A stretch of DNA of 64,000 nucleotides from assembly GCF_030409555.1 (NCBI RefSeq), contig NZ_JAUFPU010000018.1, forward strand, positions 765,686-829,685, written 5' to 3'. The translations under genes were made by a program, and so were the position numbers. Below, piece by piece: positions 9,637 through 18,320 of this stretch (the first letter of the stretch is position 1; each line of letters starts with the position of its first letter). The DNA comes from Chitinimonas viridis. GTDB taxonomy: Bacteria > Pseudomonadota > Gammaproteobacteria > Burkholderiales > Chitinimonadaceae. The notes beneath the pieces were generated by a model. That model did no database searches, was not told the origin of the DNA, and saw nothing but the letters and a program-made list of their open reading frames with translations.

Positions 9637-11526
9637 ATGAAGAAACCGCAACTGGCCCTGTTGGCCACCGCCATCGCGATGATGGGCAGCACTGTCTGGG
9701 CCGATGTCGGCACCACCCCTGAGCTGGACACCCCGCGCCGCATCGAAACCGCAACCGCCAAGATCCGTGGCACCGACCAGAACATGACCTATATGGTCAT
9801 CGATGGCCGCGCCATGCTGGGCGACATCATGCTGGGCATGCACAAGGATGTGCAGACCAACGGCATCAACCTGCCCAAGCTGGACCTGCCCAAGGCCCCT
9901 GGCGACAAGCTGGATTCCGGCCGCGTCGTGGCCAAGGACAACCATTACAAGTCCGCCACCAGCTGGACCAACAACACCATGCCGTACACGTTCGATCCCT
10001 CGCTGAGCAAGGCGAAGCGGGATGCGATTGCCGTCGGCATGAAGCTGATCAGCGACAACACCAATATCCGCTTCGTTCCGCGCAGCAGCGAGACCAACTA
10101 CGTCAAGTTCGTGTCTGACGGCGGCTGCTGGTCCTATGTCGGCATGATAGGCAAGGAACAACCCATCTCCATCGGTGATGGCTGTGAGCGTAGCGGTACC
10201 GTCGCCCACGAAATCATGCACGCCCTGGGCTGGATGCACGAACAGATGCGTCCTGACCGCGACAACTATGTGCGTGTGGTGGAAGAAAACATCCAGGACG
10301 GCATGGCCAGCCAGTTCACCAAGCTGCGCGCCGACCAGGTCAACCCGGCTGGTGGCTACGATATCGACTCGGTGATGCACTACCCGAACTGGGCCTTCTC
10401 CAAGAACGGCAAGCCCACCATCGTTCCGCTGGACCCCAAGGTCGACCCCAGCCGTATGGGCCAGCGTAACCAGTTGAGTGCGGCCGATATCACCGCCATC
10501 AACAAGTTCTACCCGGCCGTGAACGGCAATGTGCCGCTGACCATGACCACCAGCACCAGCTCGGTCAGCTTCATGCAGGACAAGAGCGGCCAGTTCAGCC
10601 TGACTCTGGCCGGCAGCGATGCCGACCTGAAGTCGCTGCGCTTTGATATCCGCAGCGACAACAGCGCCGTGGTCGCCCCGGCAGGTGTGGTGGTGCAGGC
10701 CGGTACCGGTAGCCAGCGCACCGTGACCATCACCCCGGTGGCCAAGGCCTCGGGCGTGGCCACCATCACCCTTCGCGCCATTGCGGCCTCGGGCAAGGAA
10801 GTCACGGCCAGCGTCAAGGTCACCGTAGCCAAGGACACCACCGGCGGCGGTGGCGGCGGTACCAGCACGGCCAAGCCGTATGACCGCGCAGCCAAGTACA
10901 CCACCGGCAACCAGGTGAGCTTCGGCGGCAAGACCTACAGCATGACCGTGATGATCGACGGCAAGGTCTCCACCACCTACTGGATCTGGGGCAGCTACTG
11001 CGAACCCGTCCGTTGCAGCCCGCAGACCCCGTTCGTCTACAGTAACTGGCTGAAGGTGTACTGGACTGAAGTCGGCGGCGGTGATGGCGGCGGCGGCACC
11101 ACGCCCAAGCCTGCCTGCGAAACCGTGCTGGACGTCAACCGCCAGTACCAGATCACCAGCAGCAGCCAGCGCAAGTCGCTGGTACCGGCCGGTGATGTGC
11201 AGAACGCCCCGATGATGCTGTGGCCCGATGCCGGCCAGCAACGCTGGAAGCTCACCCGCAACGCCGAGGGTTACTACGTGATCGCCAGCGCCGCAACCGG
11301 CCTGGCCCTGGATGTCGCCAACGGCGCCACCCTGGCAGGTAGCGAAGTGATCGTCTGGCCGGTGCACGGCGGCGCCAACCAGCAGTTCTGCCCCCGCGCC
11401 AGCGGTAGCGGCTACCAGCTGGTGTCACGCGGTGCCAACCTGCCGCTGTCTGCTGCCAGCGAGAACGATGGCGCGGCAGTGAAGCTGTCCAGCGGCGCAG
11501 CCACCTGGTTGCTGTCACCACTGTAA
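9637..11526 (+). CDS. Secreted M12A (astacin-type) metalloprotease with carbohydrate-binding tail, copy 2
   Basis: Paralogue of 1925-3802, 629 residues with signal peptide (cleavage near VWA-DVG). The signature HEIMHALGWMHEQMRPD starts at H191, and the Met-turn SVMHYP has M247 and Y250. The tail repeats the same architecture: an Ig-like module, a Gly-rich linker near residue 406, a chitin-binding-like module (YTTGNQVSFGGKTYS) and a ricin-like domain with QQRWKL. AAGGAA provides a clear ribosome binding site. The linker is shorter than in copy 1 and the propeptide region differs more than the catalytic core. Confidence 0.92.
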   Translation: MKKPQLALLATAIAMMGSTVWADVGTTPELDTPRRIETATAKIRGTDQNMTYMVIDGRAMLGDIMLGMHKDVQTNGINLPKLDLPKAPGDKLDSGRVVAKDNHYKSATSWTNNTMPYTFDPSLSKAKRDAIAVGMKLISDNTNIRFVPRSSETNYVKFVSDGGCWSYVGMIGKEQPISIGDGCERSGTVAHEIMHALGWMHEQMRPDRDNYVRVVEENIQDGMASQFTKLRADQVNPAGGYDIDSVMHYPNWAFSKNGKPTIVPLDPKVDPSRMGQRNQLSAADITAINKFYPAVNGNVPLTMTTSTSSVSFMQDKSGQFSLTLAGSDADLKSLRFDIRSDNSAVVAPAGVVVQAGTGSQRTVTITPVAKASGVATITLRAIAASGKEVTASVKVTVAKDTTGGGGGGTSTAKPYDRAAKYTTGNQVSFGGKTYSMTVMIDGKVSTTYWIWGSYCEPVRCSPQTPFVYSNWLKVYWTEVGGGDGGGGTTPKPACETVLDVNRQYQITSSSQRKSLVPAGDVQNAPMMLWPDAGQQRWKLTRNAEGYYVIASAATGLALDVANGATLAGSEVIVWPVHGGANQQFCPRASGSGYQLVSRGANLPLSAASENDGAAVKLSSGAATWLLSPL

Positions 11527-11671
11527 GGTGCAAGTGGGCGCGCTGTCATGCAGCGCGCCTGCCGCAAGCCGGTACAGCCCTGCCACATGGCAGGGCAACA
11601 AGACCAGCGCCGGCCCCGCTACCCTATACTGTCCGACAGGCAGCACCCCCTATTTCCCCTGGGAGTACCCT

Positions 11672-11695
11672 GGGCCGCCGTGGCGGCCCTTTTTT
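11672..11695 (+). terminator. Intrinsic terminator of the second protease pair
   Basis: GGGCCGC and GCGGCCC form a 7-bp GC-rich stem with a CGTG loop, followed by six T residues, about 145 bp after the astacin-type stop codon. Confidence 0.88.
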
Positions 11696-11712
11696 ACCCC
11701 CAAACAGGGCGC

Positions 11713-11769
11713 TTCCGGAAACCTCGGTTTCCCCGCCGTGGTCTGACCACAGAACTGCGGTTTCCGGAA
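11713..11769. promoter_or_regulatory. Nested palindromes upstream of a small lipoprotein gene
   Basis: TTCCGGAAACC (11713-11723) and GGTTTCCGGAA (11759-11769) are perfect 11-bp inverted repeats, each containing the palindrome TTCCGGAA. A third half-site, GGTTTCC, lies at 11726-11732. Between them sits the perfect palindrome GTGGTC-T-GACCAC (11738-11750). The right arm ends about 20 bp before the start codon at 11790. This looks like an operator array or a large cruciform/hairpin leader. Confidence 0.5.
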
Positions 11770-11789
11770 ATGCTCACAAGGAGCGCAAC

Positions 11790-12308
11790 ATGTCTCACGC
11801 ACTGCATCTGCTCATGGCCGGTAGCCTGCTGTTGGCTGCCGGTTGCCAACAGCCCATGGCAGCCACCACCCCGCTGCTGATACAAAGCAACAGCAGCAGC
11901 TGGCAATGCCCTGCCAACCAGCGCTGCGATGGCACGCCGGACTACCGGGCGCTGCTGGTCAATGTCGGCAAGCAGGAGGTCTACCTGTCCTTCGGCCCTG
12001 AGCTGAAAGCGCCCTACACCCCGGCACAGCTGGCCCAGCATTTCCGCTTTGGTGATATTTACCATCCCACCGCCAAGGGCATGATTGCCATACACCTGGA
12101 AAACAGCGAGCGTGGTGAAGGCCGTATCGAGTTCCTCACCGCTGCCGATGGCCGCCTCAAGGCCCAGGTCACGGCCCAGCGCTATCGCTTGCAGAACCAG
12201 GGCAAACCAGGCCCAGACTGCCGTACCGACGATATCAAGGGCTATTGCCTGGAAGAAAAGCGCATTGAGGCGCCGCTGACCCTGCAACTGGATCTGGCCC
12301 TGCCCTGA
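11790..12308 (+). CDS. Small predicted lipoprotein of unknown function
   Basis: 172 residues with a type II signal peptide: the lipobox LAAGC places the lipidated cysteine at residue 19, so it is probably anchored in an envelope membrane. The mature part has four further cysteines (two in SSWQCPANQRCD, one in GPDCRTD and one in GYCLEE), consistent with two disulfides in the periplasm. No known family is recognised. A strong AAGGAG site precedes the ATG, and a palindrome cluster lies just upstream. It lies between the protease array and the secretion operon. A pilotin-like partner of the secretin or a self-protection protein are possibilities raised only by position. Confidence 0.75.
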   Translation: MSHALHLLMAGSLLLAAGCQQPMAATTPLLIQSNSSSWQCPANQRCDGTPDYRALLVNVGKQEVYLSFGPELKAPYTPAQLAQHFRFGDIYHPTAKGMIAIHLENSERGEGRIEFLTAADGRLKAQVTAQRYRLQNQGKPGPDCRTDDIKGYCLEEKRIEAPLTLQLDLALP

Positions 12309-12465
12309 TGCCAGCTGTATCACCATGCCGTCTGTCGTGTAGATGCGTTGCCAAGCCATCGGTTGGGTAAGGATTACCACAGTCGAATGCAATGTTAGTA
12401 TTTGCTTAATGCGCAACGCATACACGGATGGCATAATCTCTTATTAATCATAGGTTTTTGCTGCC

Positions 12466-12882
12466 ATGCCTCTTTTTCGCTCAAGCCGGGGCTTTACCCT
12501 GCTCGAACTGCTGATCGCCCTCGTCATCATCGGCCTGCTGGTCGGCGTGGTCGGTCCCAATCTGTTCAAGAACCTGGGCAAGTCCGAGATCACCACGGCC
12601 CGCTCGCAGATAGACGCCATCAGCAAGGCGGTAGAGGCCTACCGGCTTGATAACGGGCACTTCCCCCGCAACGAGCAAGGCCTGGCCGCGCTGACCCAGC
12701 CCCCTTCGGGCGTCAGCACCTGGCGCGGCCCCTACCTGAAGAAAGCCGCCCCACCCGACCCCTGGGGCAATGCCTACCAGTACCGTATACCCGGCAGCAA
12801 CGGCCGCGAGTTCGAAGTACTATCATTAGGCCGTGATGGTCGCCCTGGTGGCGCCGCCGAAGACGCGGATCTGAGCAATTGA
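12466..12882 (+). CDS. gspG: Type II secretion major pseudopilin GspG
   Basis: 138-residue major pseudopilin. The prepilin peptidase site is SSRG|FTLLELL (cleavage after G9, E5 of the mature protein present), followed by the hydrophobic pilin helix. The C-terminal part has the GspG hallmarks: DNGHFPRNEQGLAAL, YLKKAAPPDPWGNAYQY and a late Asp-containing calcium-site region. It should polymerise into the periplasmic pseudopilus. It is the first gene of a closely packed operon through 21534; gspF starts 1 bp after its stop codon. No prepilin peptidase gene is in the window, so that enzyme must be encoded elsewhere. Confidence 0.95.
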   Translation: MPLFRSSRGFTLLELLIALVIIGLLVGVVGPNLFKNLGKSEITTARSQIDAISKAVEAYRLDNGHFPRNEQGLAALTQPPSGVSTWRGPYLKKAAPPDPWGNAYQYRIPGSNGREFEVLSLGRDGRPGGAAEDADLSN

Positions 12883-12883
12883 A

Positions 12884-14077
12884 ATGAGCCGGTCGTACCT
12901 GGTCAGCGCGCTCGATAGCGAGCGGCGCGTCGTCAGCCTTCGCCTTGAAGCGGCCTCGGATACCGAGGCCAGGGCGCAGCTGAGTGCGCGCGGGCTGACG
13001 CCGCTGACCCTGCGTCCGGCCGGCTTTGGCGCCTCGAAAGGCGCCGCCAAGGTCAAGTTCGACCTGCTGCTGTTTGCCCAGGAACTGGCCGCCCTCTTGT
13101 CTGCCGGCCTGGGGCTGAGCGAAGCCATCGCGACCCTGGCCGAAAAAGAGACCCGCCCCGGCACCCAGCAGATACTGGTTGAGGTGCGCGATGCCCTGCA
13201 CCAGGGCCAATCGCTGTCGGCCGCCCTGGCCGCCAAGCCGGCCCTGTTCCCTGAACTGTTGGTGGCCAGCGTGCGTGCCAGCGAGACCACGGGCGACCTG
13301 GATCGTGCGCTGGGCCGCTATATCGCCTACCAGCAGCAGATAGACGCGCTGCGCAAGCGCCTGATCAGTGCCGCCACCTACCCTGCCATGCTGCTGTTCG
13401 CCGGCGGTGGCGTGTGTCTGTTCCTGGTTGGCTACTTGGTGCCCAAGTTCTCCCAGATCTACGACGGCATGCAGGGTGAGCTGCCGCTGATGTCGCGCCT
13501 GCTGCTGGGTTTCGGCGGCTTCCTGGCCGAGCACCGTGCCATGGCGGCCGGCGTGCTGTTTGCCACCATCGCCGGTAGCGTGGCCCTGCTGATGCAACCG
13601 GCCAGCCGCGCCAAACTGGCCGATCTGGCCTGGCGCAGCCCTGGCCTGGGCGCCCGCCTGCGGCTGTTCCAACTGGCTCGCTTCTACCGCGCCACCGGCA
13701 TGCTGCTGCAGGGCGGCATACCGCTGGTCACCGCCTTCGAGCGGGTAACCGATCTGCTCCACCCGGCCCTGCGGCCGCCGCTGCGCCAGGCCATACAGGC
13801 TTTGCGCCAGGGCCAGCCGCTGGCCGAGACGCTGTCACGCGCCGGCCTCACCACAGCCATCGCCCTGCGGCTCTTGCAGGTGGGTGAGCGCACCGGCCAG
13901 CTGGGCGAGATGCTGGAGCGTACCGCCGCCTTCCATGATGAAGAGCTGAGCCGCTTTGTCGATACCGCCGCCAAGCTGGTAGAACCCATACTGATGCTGC
14001 TGATGGGCGGCTTTATTGGCATGATCGTACTGCTGATGTACCTGCCCATCTTCGATCTGGCGGGAGGCATGCAGTAA
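12884..14077 (+). CDS. gspF: Type II secretion/type IV pilus inner-membrane platform protein GspF
   Basis: 397-residue polytopic platform protein that links the cytoplasmic ATPase to the pseudopilus. Two T2SSF domains are visible: the first contains LLLFAQELAALLSAGLGLSEA, the second begins near FQLARFYRATGMLLQGG. Three hydrophobic segments lie near residues 165-190, 215-235 and 365-390. Its stop codon overlaps the start of gspE (TAATG), indicating translational coupling. Confidence 0.93.
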   Translation: MSRSYLVSALDSERRVVSLRLEAASDTEARAQLSARGLTPLTLRPAGFGASKGAAKVKFDLLLFAQELAALLSAGLGLSEAIATLAEKETRPGTQQILVEVRDALHQGQSLSAALAAKPALFPELLVASVRASETTGDLDRALGRYIAYQQQIDALRKRLISAATYPAMLLFAGGGVCLFLVGYLVPKFSQIYDGMQGELPLMSRLLLGFGGFLAEHRAMAAGVLFATIAGSVALLMQPASRAKLADLAWRSPGLGARLRLFQLARFYRATGMLLQGGIPLVTAFERVTDLLHPALRPPLRQAIQALRQGQPLAETLSRAGLTTAIALRLLQVGERTGQLGEMLERTAAFHDEELSRFVDTAAKLVEPILMLLMGGFIGMIVLLMYLPIFDLAGGMQ

Positions 14078-15759
14078 TGGCCACGCCCAATACCCTGGAA
14101 CGCAAGCTCAGCGCCGAACAGCTGGCCCGCGCCCGCGTGGAGGCGGAGACCGGTGGCCTGCACCTGCTGACGGCCCTGGCCGCGCAATCGCAGTCCAGCA
14201 AGGAGGCCGTGCTGGCCGCCTTGTCGTCGACCTTGCGGATCCCGCTGGTGCCCACCCAGAAGCTGGCCGACCTCAGCCCCGATTTCACCCGCCTGCCCTT
14301 CAGCGAAGCCTCGGCCCGGCTGTGCCTGCCCATCAAGCACAAGGACCGCACCATCGCCATCGTGGCCGACCCGCTACAGGCCGGCCTGCTGCACTGGCTG
14401 GAACACAAGCTGGATGGGGCCTACCAGTTGGCGCTGTGCGATGACGAAGCCCTGCGCGAGCGCCTGGGCGCCCTGGAGGAAGGCCGCCGCGCCATCGATG
14501 GCCTGCTGCCGCAAACCGAGGGCAAGAAGCGCGGCGAGGTGGTGGAAGTCATCACCCTGGCCACCATCGCCGAGGAATCCAGCGCCGCCGTCAGGCTGGT
14601 CAACTCCACCCTCTACGATGCCCTCAAGAGCGGCGCCAGCGACATCCATATCGAGAGCGAGCCTGATGGGCTGTGCGTCAAATACCGTATAGACGGTGTG
14701 CTGCACGCCGCCAGCCGGGTCAATGGCCAGGAGCTGGCCGAACAGGCCATCTCGCGTATCAAAATCATCAGCGAACTCGACATCGCCGAGCGCCGGGTAC
14801 CCCAGGATGGCCGCTTCAAGGCCTTTATCCTGGAGCGGGAAGTGGATTTCCGCGTCTCCATCATGCCCAGCATGCACGGTGAGGACGCGGTCTTGCGGGT
14901 GCTGGACAAGCAGGCCGTCACTCAGCAGATCAATGGCCTCAGCCTGGCCAGCCTGGGGCTGGACGCCGCCACCTGCAGCACCATACTGAGCCTGGCCCGC
15001 GAGCCCTACGGCATGCTGCTGGTCACCGGCCCGACCGGCTCGGGCAAGACCACCACCCTGTATGCCGCGCTGGCCGAGGTGAACAGCAGCGAGGAAAAGC
15101 TCATCACCATCGAAGACCCGGTGGAATACCAGTTGCCCGGCGTGCTGCAGATACCGGTGAACGAGAAGAAGGGCCTGACCTTCGCCCGTGGCCTGCGCTC
15201 CATCCTGCGGCACGATCCCGACCGCATCATGGTGGGCGAAATCCGCGACCCGGAAACTGCCCAGATCGCCGTGCAGGCGGCGCTGACCGGCCACCTGGTA
15301 CTCTCCACCGTGCACGCCAACAGCGTGTTCGACGTGATCAGCCGCTTCCTGCACATGGAAGTAGACCCCTACAGCCTGGTTTCCGCCCTCAACGGCGTGC
15401 TGGGCCAACGCCTGGTGCGGCGCATCTGCAGCCACTGCAGCGTGCCCTATCGGCCGCCATCGGACCTGCTGATCGCCTCTGGCATTCAGGCATCCTGGCT
15501 GCCCCGCTTCCAGTTCCGTATCGGCCGTGGCTGCCCGGCGTGCCGTCAATCCGGCTATCAGGGCCGGATTGCCATTGCCGAAGTGCTGCAACTGAACGAC
15601 ACCCTGCGCGAGCTGATATTAAGCCGCGCCCCCATGAGCGAGATCAAGGCCGCCGCCCGCAAGGCCGGCAGCCGGCCCTTGCGTCAGATCGCCCTGGCCG
15701 CCGTGGCCCAGGGCGCGACCACTTTGCAGGAAATCAACCGTGTTACCTTCGTTCGCTGA
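14077..15759 (+). CDS. gspE: Type II secretion/type IV pilus assembly ATPase GspE
   Basis: 560-residue cytoplasmic hexameric ATPase that powers pseudopilus assembly. An N-terminal MshEN/GspE-N-like domain is followed by the motor: SGASDIHIE, Walker A GPTGSGKTT at residues 318-326, the Asp box ITIEDPVEY, Walker B IMVGEIRDPETA and the His box STVHANS. A tetracysteine zinc element is intact (C451, C454, C486, C489). All catalytic motifs look functional. The following gene begins inside its last 20 bp. Confidence 0.95.
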   Translation: MATPNTLERKLSAEQLARARVEAETGGLHLLTALAAQSQSSKEAVLAALSSTLRIPLVPTQKLADLSPDFTRLPFSEASARLCLPIKHKDRTIAIVADPLQAGLLHWLEHKLDGAYQLALCDDEALRERLGALEEGRRAIDGLLPQTEGKKRGEVVEVITLATIAEESSAAVRLVNSTLYDALKSGASDIHIESEPDGLCVKYRIDGVLHAASRVNGQELAEQAISRIKIISELDIAERRVPQDGRFKAFILEREVDFRVSIMPSMHGEDAVLRVLDKQAVTQQINGLSLASLGLDAATCSTILSLAREPYGMLLVTGPTGSGKTTTLYAALAEVNSSEEKLITIEDPVEYQLPGVLQIPVNEKKGLTFARGLRSILRHDPDRIMVGEIRDPETAQIAVQAALTGHLVLSTVHANSVFDVISRFLHMEVDPYSLVSALNGVLGQRLVRRICSHCSVPYRPPSDLLIASGIQASWLPRFQFRIGRGCPACRQSGYQGRIAIAEVLQLNDTLRELILSRAPMSEIKAAARKAGSRPLRQIALAAVAQGATTLQEINRVTFVR

Positions 15760-16540
15760 ACTGCGCCCCGATAGGGTGGTGCTGTTCCTCGGCGCCGATT
15801 CCCTGCTTGCCGTCGAGCAACATGGCTGGCAACGCCGTCGCGCAGCCGAACTGCGCCTACCCCTGCGGCTGCAGGACGGCCTGCCGCAGCTTGACCTGCT
15901 GGCCCAGTGGCTGGGCGAACGCCGTGCCCGCCGGCTGGAAGTCCGGCTGTCCAGCGCCTGGGTGCGCTTCGCCATCCTGCCCTGGCAGAATGCCCTGAGC
16001 GACGAAACCGTTGCACAGGCCATGGCCCAGGCCCTGTTTGCCGAACAGTACGGCGCCGCCAGCGCCGGCTGGGAAATCACCCTGTCCCCGTTCAAGCCCG
16101 GCAGCGCCCGGGTTGCCAGTGCGCTGGATGGCCGCTGGCTGGCCGCCCTGCGCGAACTGGCACAGCAGCAACGCTACCGGCTGGTTTCCATGGAGCCGGT
16201 GCTGGTCTCGCTGTTCAACCGGCTGGCCGACAAGCTGCCCCAGGATGCCCTGCTGGCCGTGGTGGAACCACGCCGGCTGGCGCTGCTGCAACTGCAGCGT
16301 GGCCAGTGGGCCAGTCTTTACAACCGGGTACTGCCCGAGCCCTGGGAGCGCCGCCTGCCTAGCCTGATTACCCAGGCCAGCGCCACCCTGGACGCGCTCA
16401 ACAGCCCCGTCTACATTGCTGCCCCGCTGTTCCAGCGGCCGGACCTGGGCAGGCTGTCCGCCACCTGGCTGCGGCTGCCGGCACAACGTGGCTATGATCC
16501 GCGCAGGGACCCCGAATGGGCCCTGTGCACAGGTGTTTGA
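15740..16540 (+). CDS. Divergent GspL/PilM-like assembly-platform protein
   Basis: 266 residues, GTG start overlapping gspE by 20 bp, with AGGAA spaced 7 bp before it. There is no obvious membrane segment. Position between the ATPase gene and a PilN-like gene is that of PilM or the cytoplasmic half of GspL. The sequence is compatible with a divergent actin-like fold (RVVLFLGADSLLAVE near the start, segments such as ALLAVVEPRRLALLQLQ later), but no signature motif is conclusive. It probably links GspE to the membrane components encoded next. Confidence 0.6.
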   Translation: MLPSFAELRPDRVVLFLGADSLLAVEQHGWQRRRAAELRLPLRLQDGLPQLDLLAQWLGERRARRLEVRLSSAWVRFAILPWQNALSDETVAQAMAQALFAEQYGAASAGWEITLSPFKPGSARVASALDGRWLAALRELAQQQRYRLVSMEPVLVSLFNRLADKLPQDALLAVVEPRRLALLQLQRGQWASLYNRVLPEPWERRLPSLITQASATLDALNSPVYIAAPLFQRPDLGRLSATWLRLPAQRGYDPRRDPEWALCTGV

Positions 16541-17065
16541 ATGGGACGCATGCAATTGGATTTCGTGGCGACGCGTCGCCATTTCAGTGTTTTCGGTTTG
16601 CTGCTGCTCACCGCGGGCTTGGCCTGCCTGCTGCTGGCCAGCTGGCGCATGAGCCAGACCCAGCAGGTGCAACAGCAACTGGAAGGCCAGCTATGGCAGT
16701 TGCAGGCCCCACCCGCCAGCGTCGAAACCGATACCGAGGCCACGGCCCTGGTTGCGGCCGACCGCCTGGCCCGGCAGTTCCGCCGGCCCTGGACCATGCT
16801 GTTCCAGCGGCTGGAGCAGATCAATGTCCCTGGCGTGCGCCTGGGCCAGATCTTGCCGCAGGCTGGCGACAAGGCCTCGGTGCAATTGGGCGGTGAAGCC
16901 AGCGATGCCGAATCACTGTATGAATACCTGCGTGCGCTGCGCCGCCAGGGCGGGGTAACCGACGTCTACCTGCTGCAACAGCACTGGGATGCCGAGAGCG
17001 AGGCGCTGCGCTTTGTGGTGCAGGCCCGCTGGGATGCCGGCCAAGAAGCGGTGGGTGCACCATGA
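16541..17065 (+). CDS. PilN-like inner-membrane assembly protein
   Basis: 174 residues with a short cytoplasmic N-terminus, one transmembrane helix (about residues 18-36) and a periplasmic part that begins with a Gln-rich coiled coil. The size, topology and place directly before a PilO-like gene fit PilN or the membrane half of GspL. It starts immediately after the stop codon of the previous gene and overlaps the next by 4 bp. Sequence similarity to PilN is weak, so the name rests mainly on synteny and topology. Confidence 0.65.
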   Translation: MGRMQLDFVATRRHFSVFGLLLLTAGLACLLLASWRMSQTQQVQQQLEGQLWQLQAPPASVETDTEATALVAADRLARQFRRPWTMLFQRLEQINVPGVRLGQILPQAGDKASVQLGGEASDAESLYEYLRALRRQGGVTDVYLLQQHWDAESEALRFVVQARWDAGQEAVGAP

Positions 17066-17769
17066 TGGTCTGGCCACGTTATATCTGGATGCTGCTGGGC
17101 ACCTCGGGTCGCCTGGGCGTGTGGCTGCTGCTGGGTGCCGCCGTATTCTGGCTGGTGCAGGTGCAGCCTGCCGCCACCCAGTTGACCGAGACCCAGGCCA
17201 AGCTGCGCCTAGCGCAGCAGACGCAGACACTGTCCGCGCCAGCCAAGCCTCGCCGCATCAACGACTTCTATGCCCGCTTCCCACCGCTGGAGCAGCTACC
17301 CGACCAACTGGCGGCGCTGGACGTGGCCGCCGAGGCAGCGGACCTGGCTATCAATGAATCGTACTACCAGCTGCAGACCGTCAACGGCCTGGCGCTGCGG
17401 CGCTACCAGGTGAACCTGCCGCTGGATGGCGATTACCCGTCGCTGCGGCTGTTCCTCAACCGCGCGCTGGGCGACGCGCCCAATGCGGTGCTCGATGAAG
17501 TCCGCTTCGAGCGCGACCCCAAGAGTGATGTGGTCACGGCCCAGCTCAAGCTCAGCTACTACTATCGCGAAGCCACACCGGCAGGCGTGGACGTGCCGCT
17601 GCCAGCCAGCCTACCCGCCGTGGCCGGCACCGCAACACCTGCCGCAGTGCCGACCCCTGCCCCAGCTACGGCACCTGCACCTGCACCTGCAGCCGCCGCC
17701 GCATCGGTACCGGCAGCACCGACACCGCCCGCCGCGCCCATGCCACCTCCTGCGGGAGCCCGGCCATGA
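17062..17769 (+). CDS. PilO/GspM-like inner-membrane assembly protein
   Basis: 235 residues. One N-terminal transmembrane helix (about residues 19-34) is followed by a coiled-coil segment and a small ferredoxin-like periplasmic domain (NLPLDGDYPSLRLFLNRAL is typical of PilO/GspM). The last 50 residues are almost only Ala and Pro, an extension not normally found in PilO. It overlaps both neighbours by 4 bp. Confidence 0.68.
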   Translation: MMVWPRYIWMLLGTSGRLGVWLLLGAAVFWLVQVQPAATQLTETQAKLRLAQQTQTLSAPAKPRRINDFYARFPPLEQLPDQLAALDVAAEAADLAINESYYQLQTVNGLALRRYQVNLPLDGDYPSLRLFLNRALGDAPNAVLDEVRFERDPKSDVVTAQLKLSYYYREATPAGVDVPLPASLPAVAGTATPAAVPTPAPATAPAPAPAAAAASVPAAPTPPAAPMPPPAGARP

Positions 17770-18320
17770 GCCTGAACCGCAAGCAGGCCATGGGTCTGGC
17801 CCTGGTGGTCGTGGTCGGCCTGTCCGTCTGGTCTACCCAGATGGGCGGCGATGAAGACGACCTGACGCCGGCAGGGCCGACTGTCAGCATCAGCGACCCA
17901 AATGTCGCTTCGTCCACCCCAGTGCTGCCGCCAGACGCCACTACAGCGCCCGCTAATGGCGAAAGCTGGCAGAGCGCCATGCAGCGCGACACCGGCTCGC
18001 TGCAAGGCGTGGTGGCCGATCCCTTTGGCTCCAGCAAGCCCAAGGCCACGCCCCCGGCCGAAGCCGCCGTGACCGAACCGGCCGCTGTCGTCGCTCCCCC
18101 GCCGCCACCGCCGCCCCTGGCACCGCCCTATCGCTACCTGGGCAAGCTGGAGAAAGGCGGCAAGCTGGATATCTATCTCGATAATCAGGGCAGCCCCCTG
18201 ATAGCCCGCCCTGGCGATACCTTGCCCGGTGGCTGGCGGCTGGACAGCCTGACGGCCGGCCAGCTTGTTTTCACCCATCTCGCCACCAGCGAACAACACA
18301 CCGTGGGCCTTACGCCATGA
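17766..18320 (+). CDS. PilP/GspC-like protein linking platform and secretin
   Basis: 184 residues with one N-terminal membrane anchor (about residues 8-24), a long disordered Pro/Ala-rich spacer and a C-terminal homology-region-like beta domain (PPYRYLGKLEKGG ... DTLPGGWRLDSLTAGQLVF). This resembles the periplasmic domains of GspC and PilP, which contact the N0 domain of the secretin. The secretin gene follows with a 4-bp overlap, supporting that role. Confidence 0.65.
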   Translation: MSLNRKQAMGLALVVVVGLSVWSTQMGGDEDDLTPAGPTVSISDPNVASSTPVLPPDATTAPANGESWQSAMQRDTGSLQGVVADPFGSSKPKATPPAEAAVTEPAAVVAPPPPPPPLAPPYRYLGKLEKGGKLDIYLDNQGSPLIARPGDTLPGGWRLDSLTAGQLVFTHLATSEQHTVGLTP

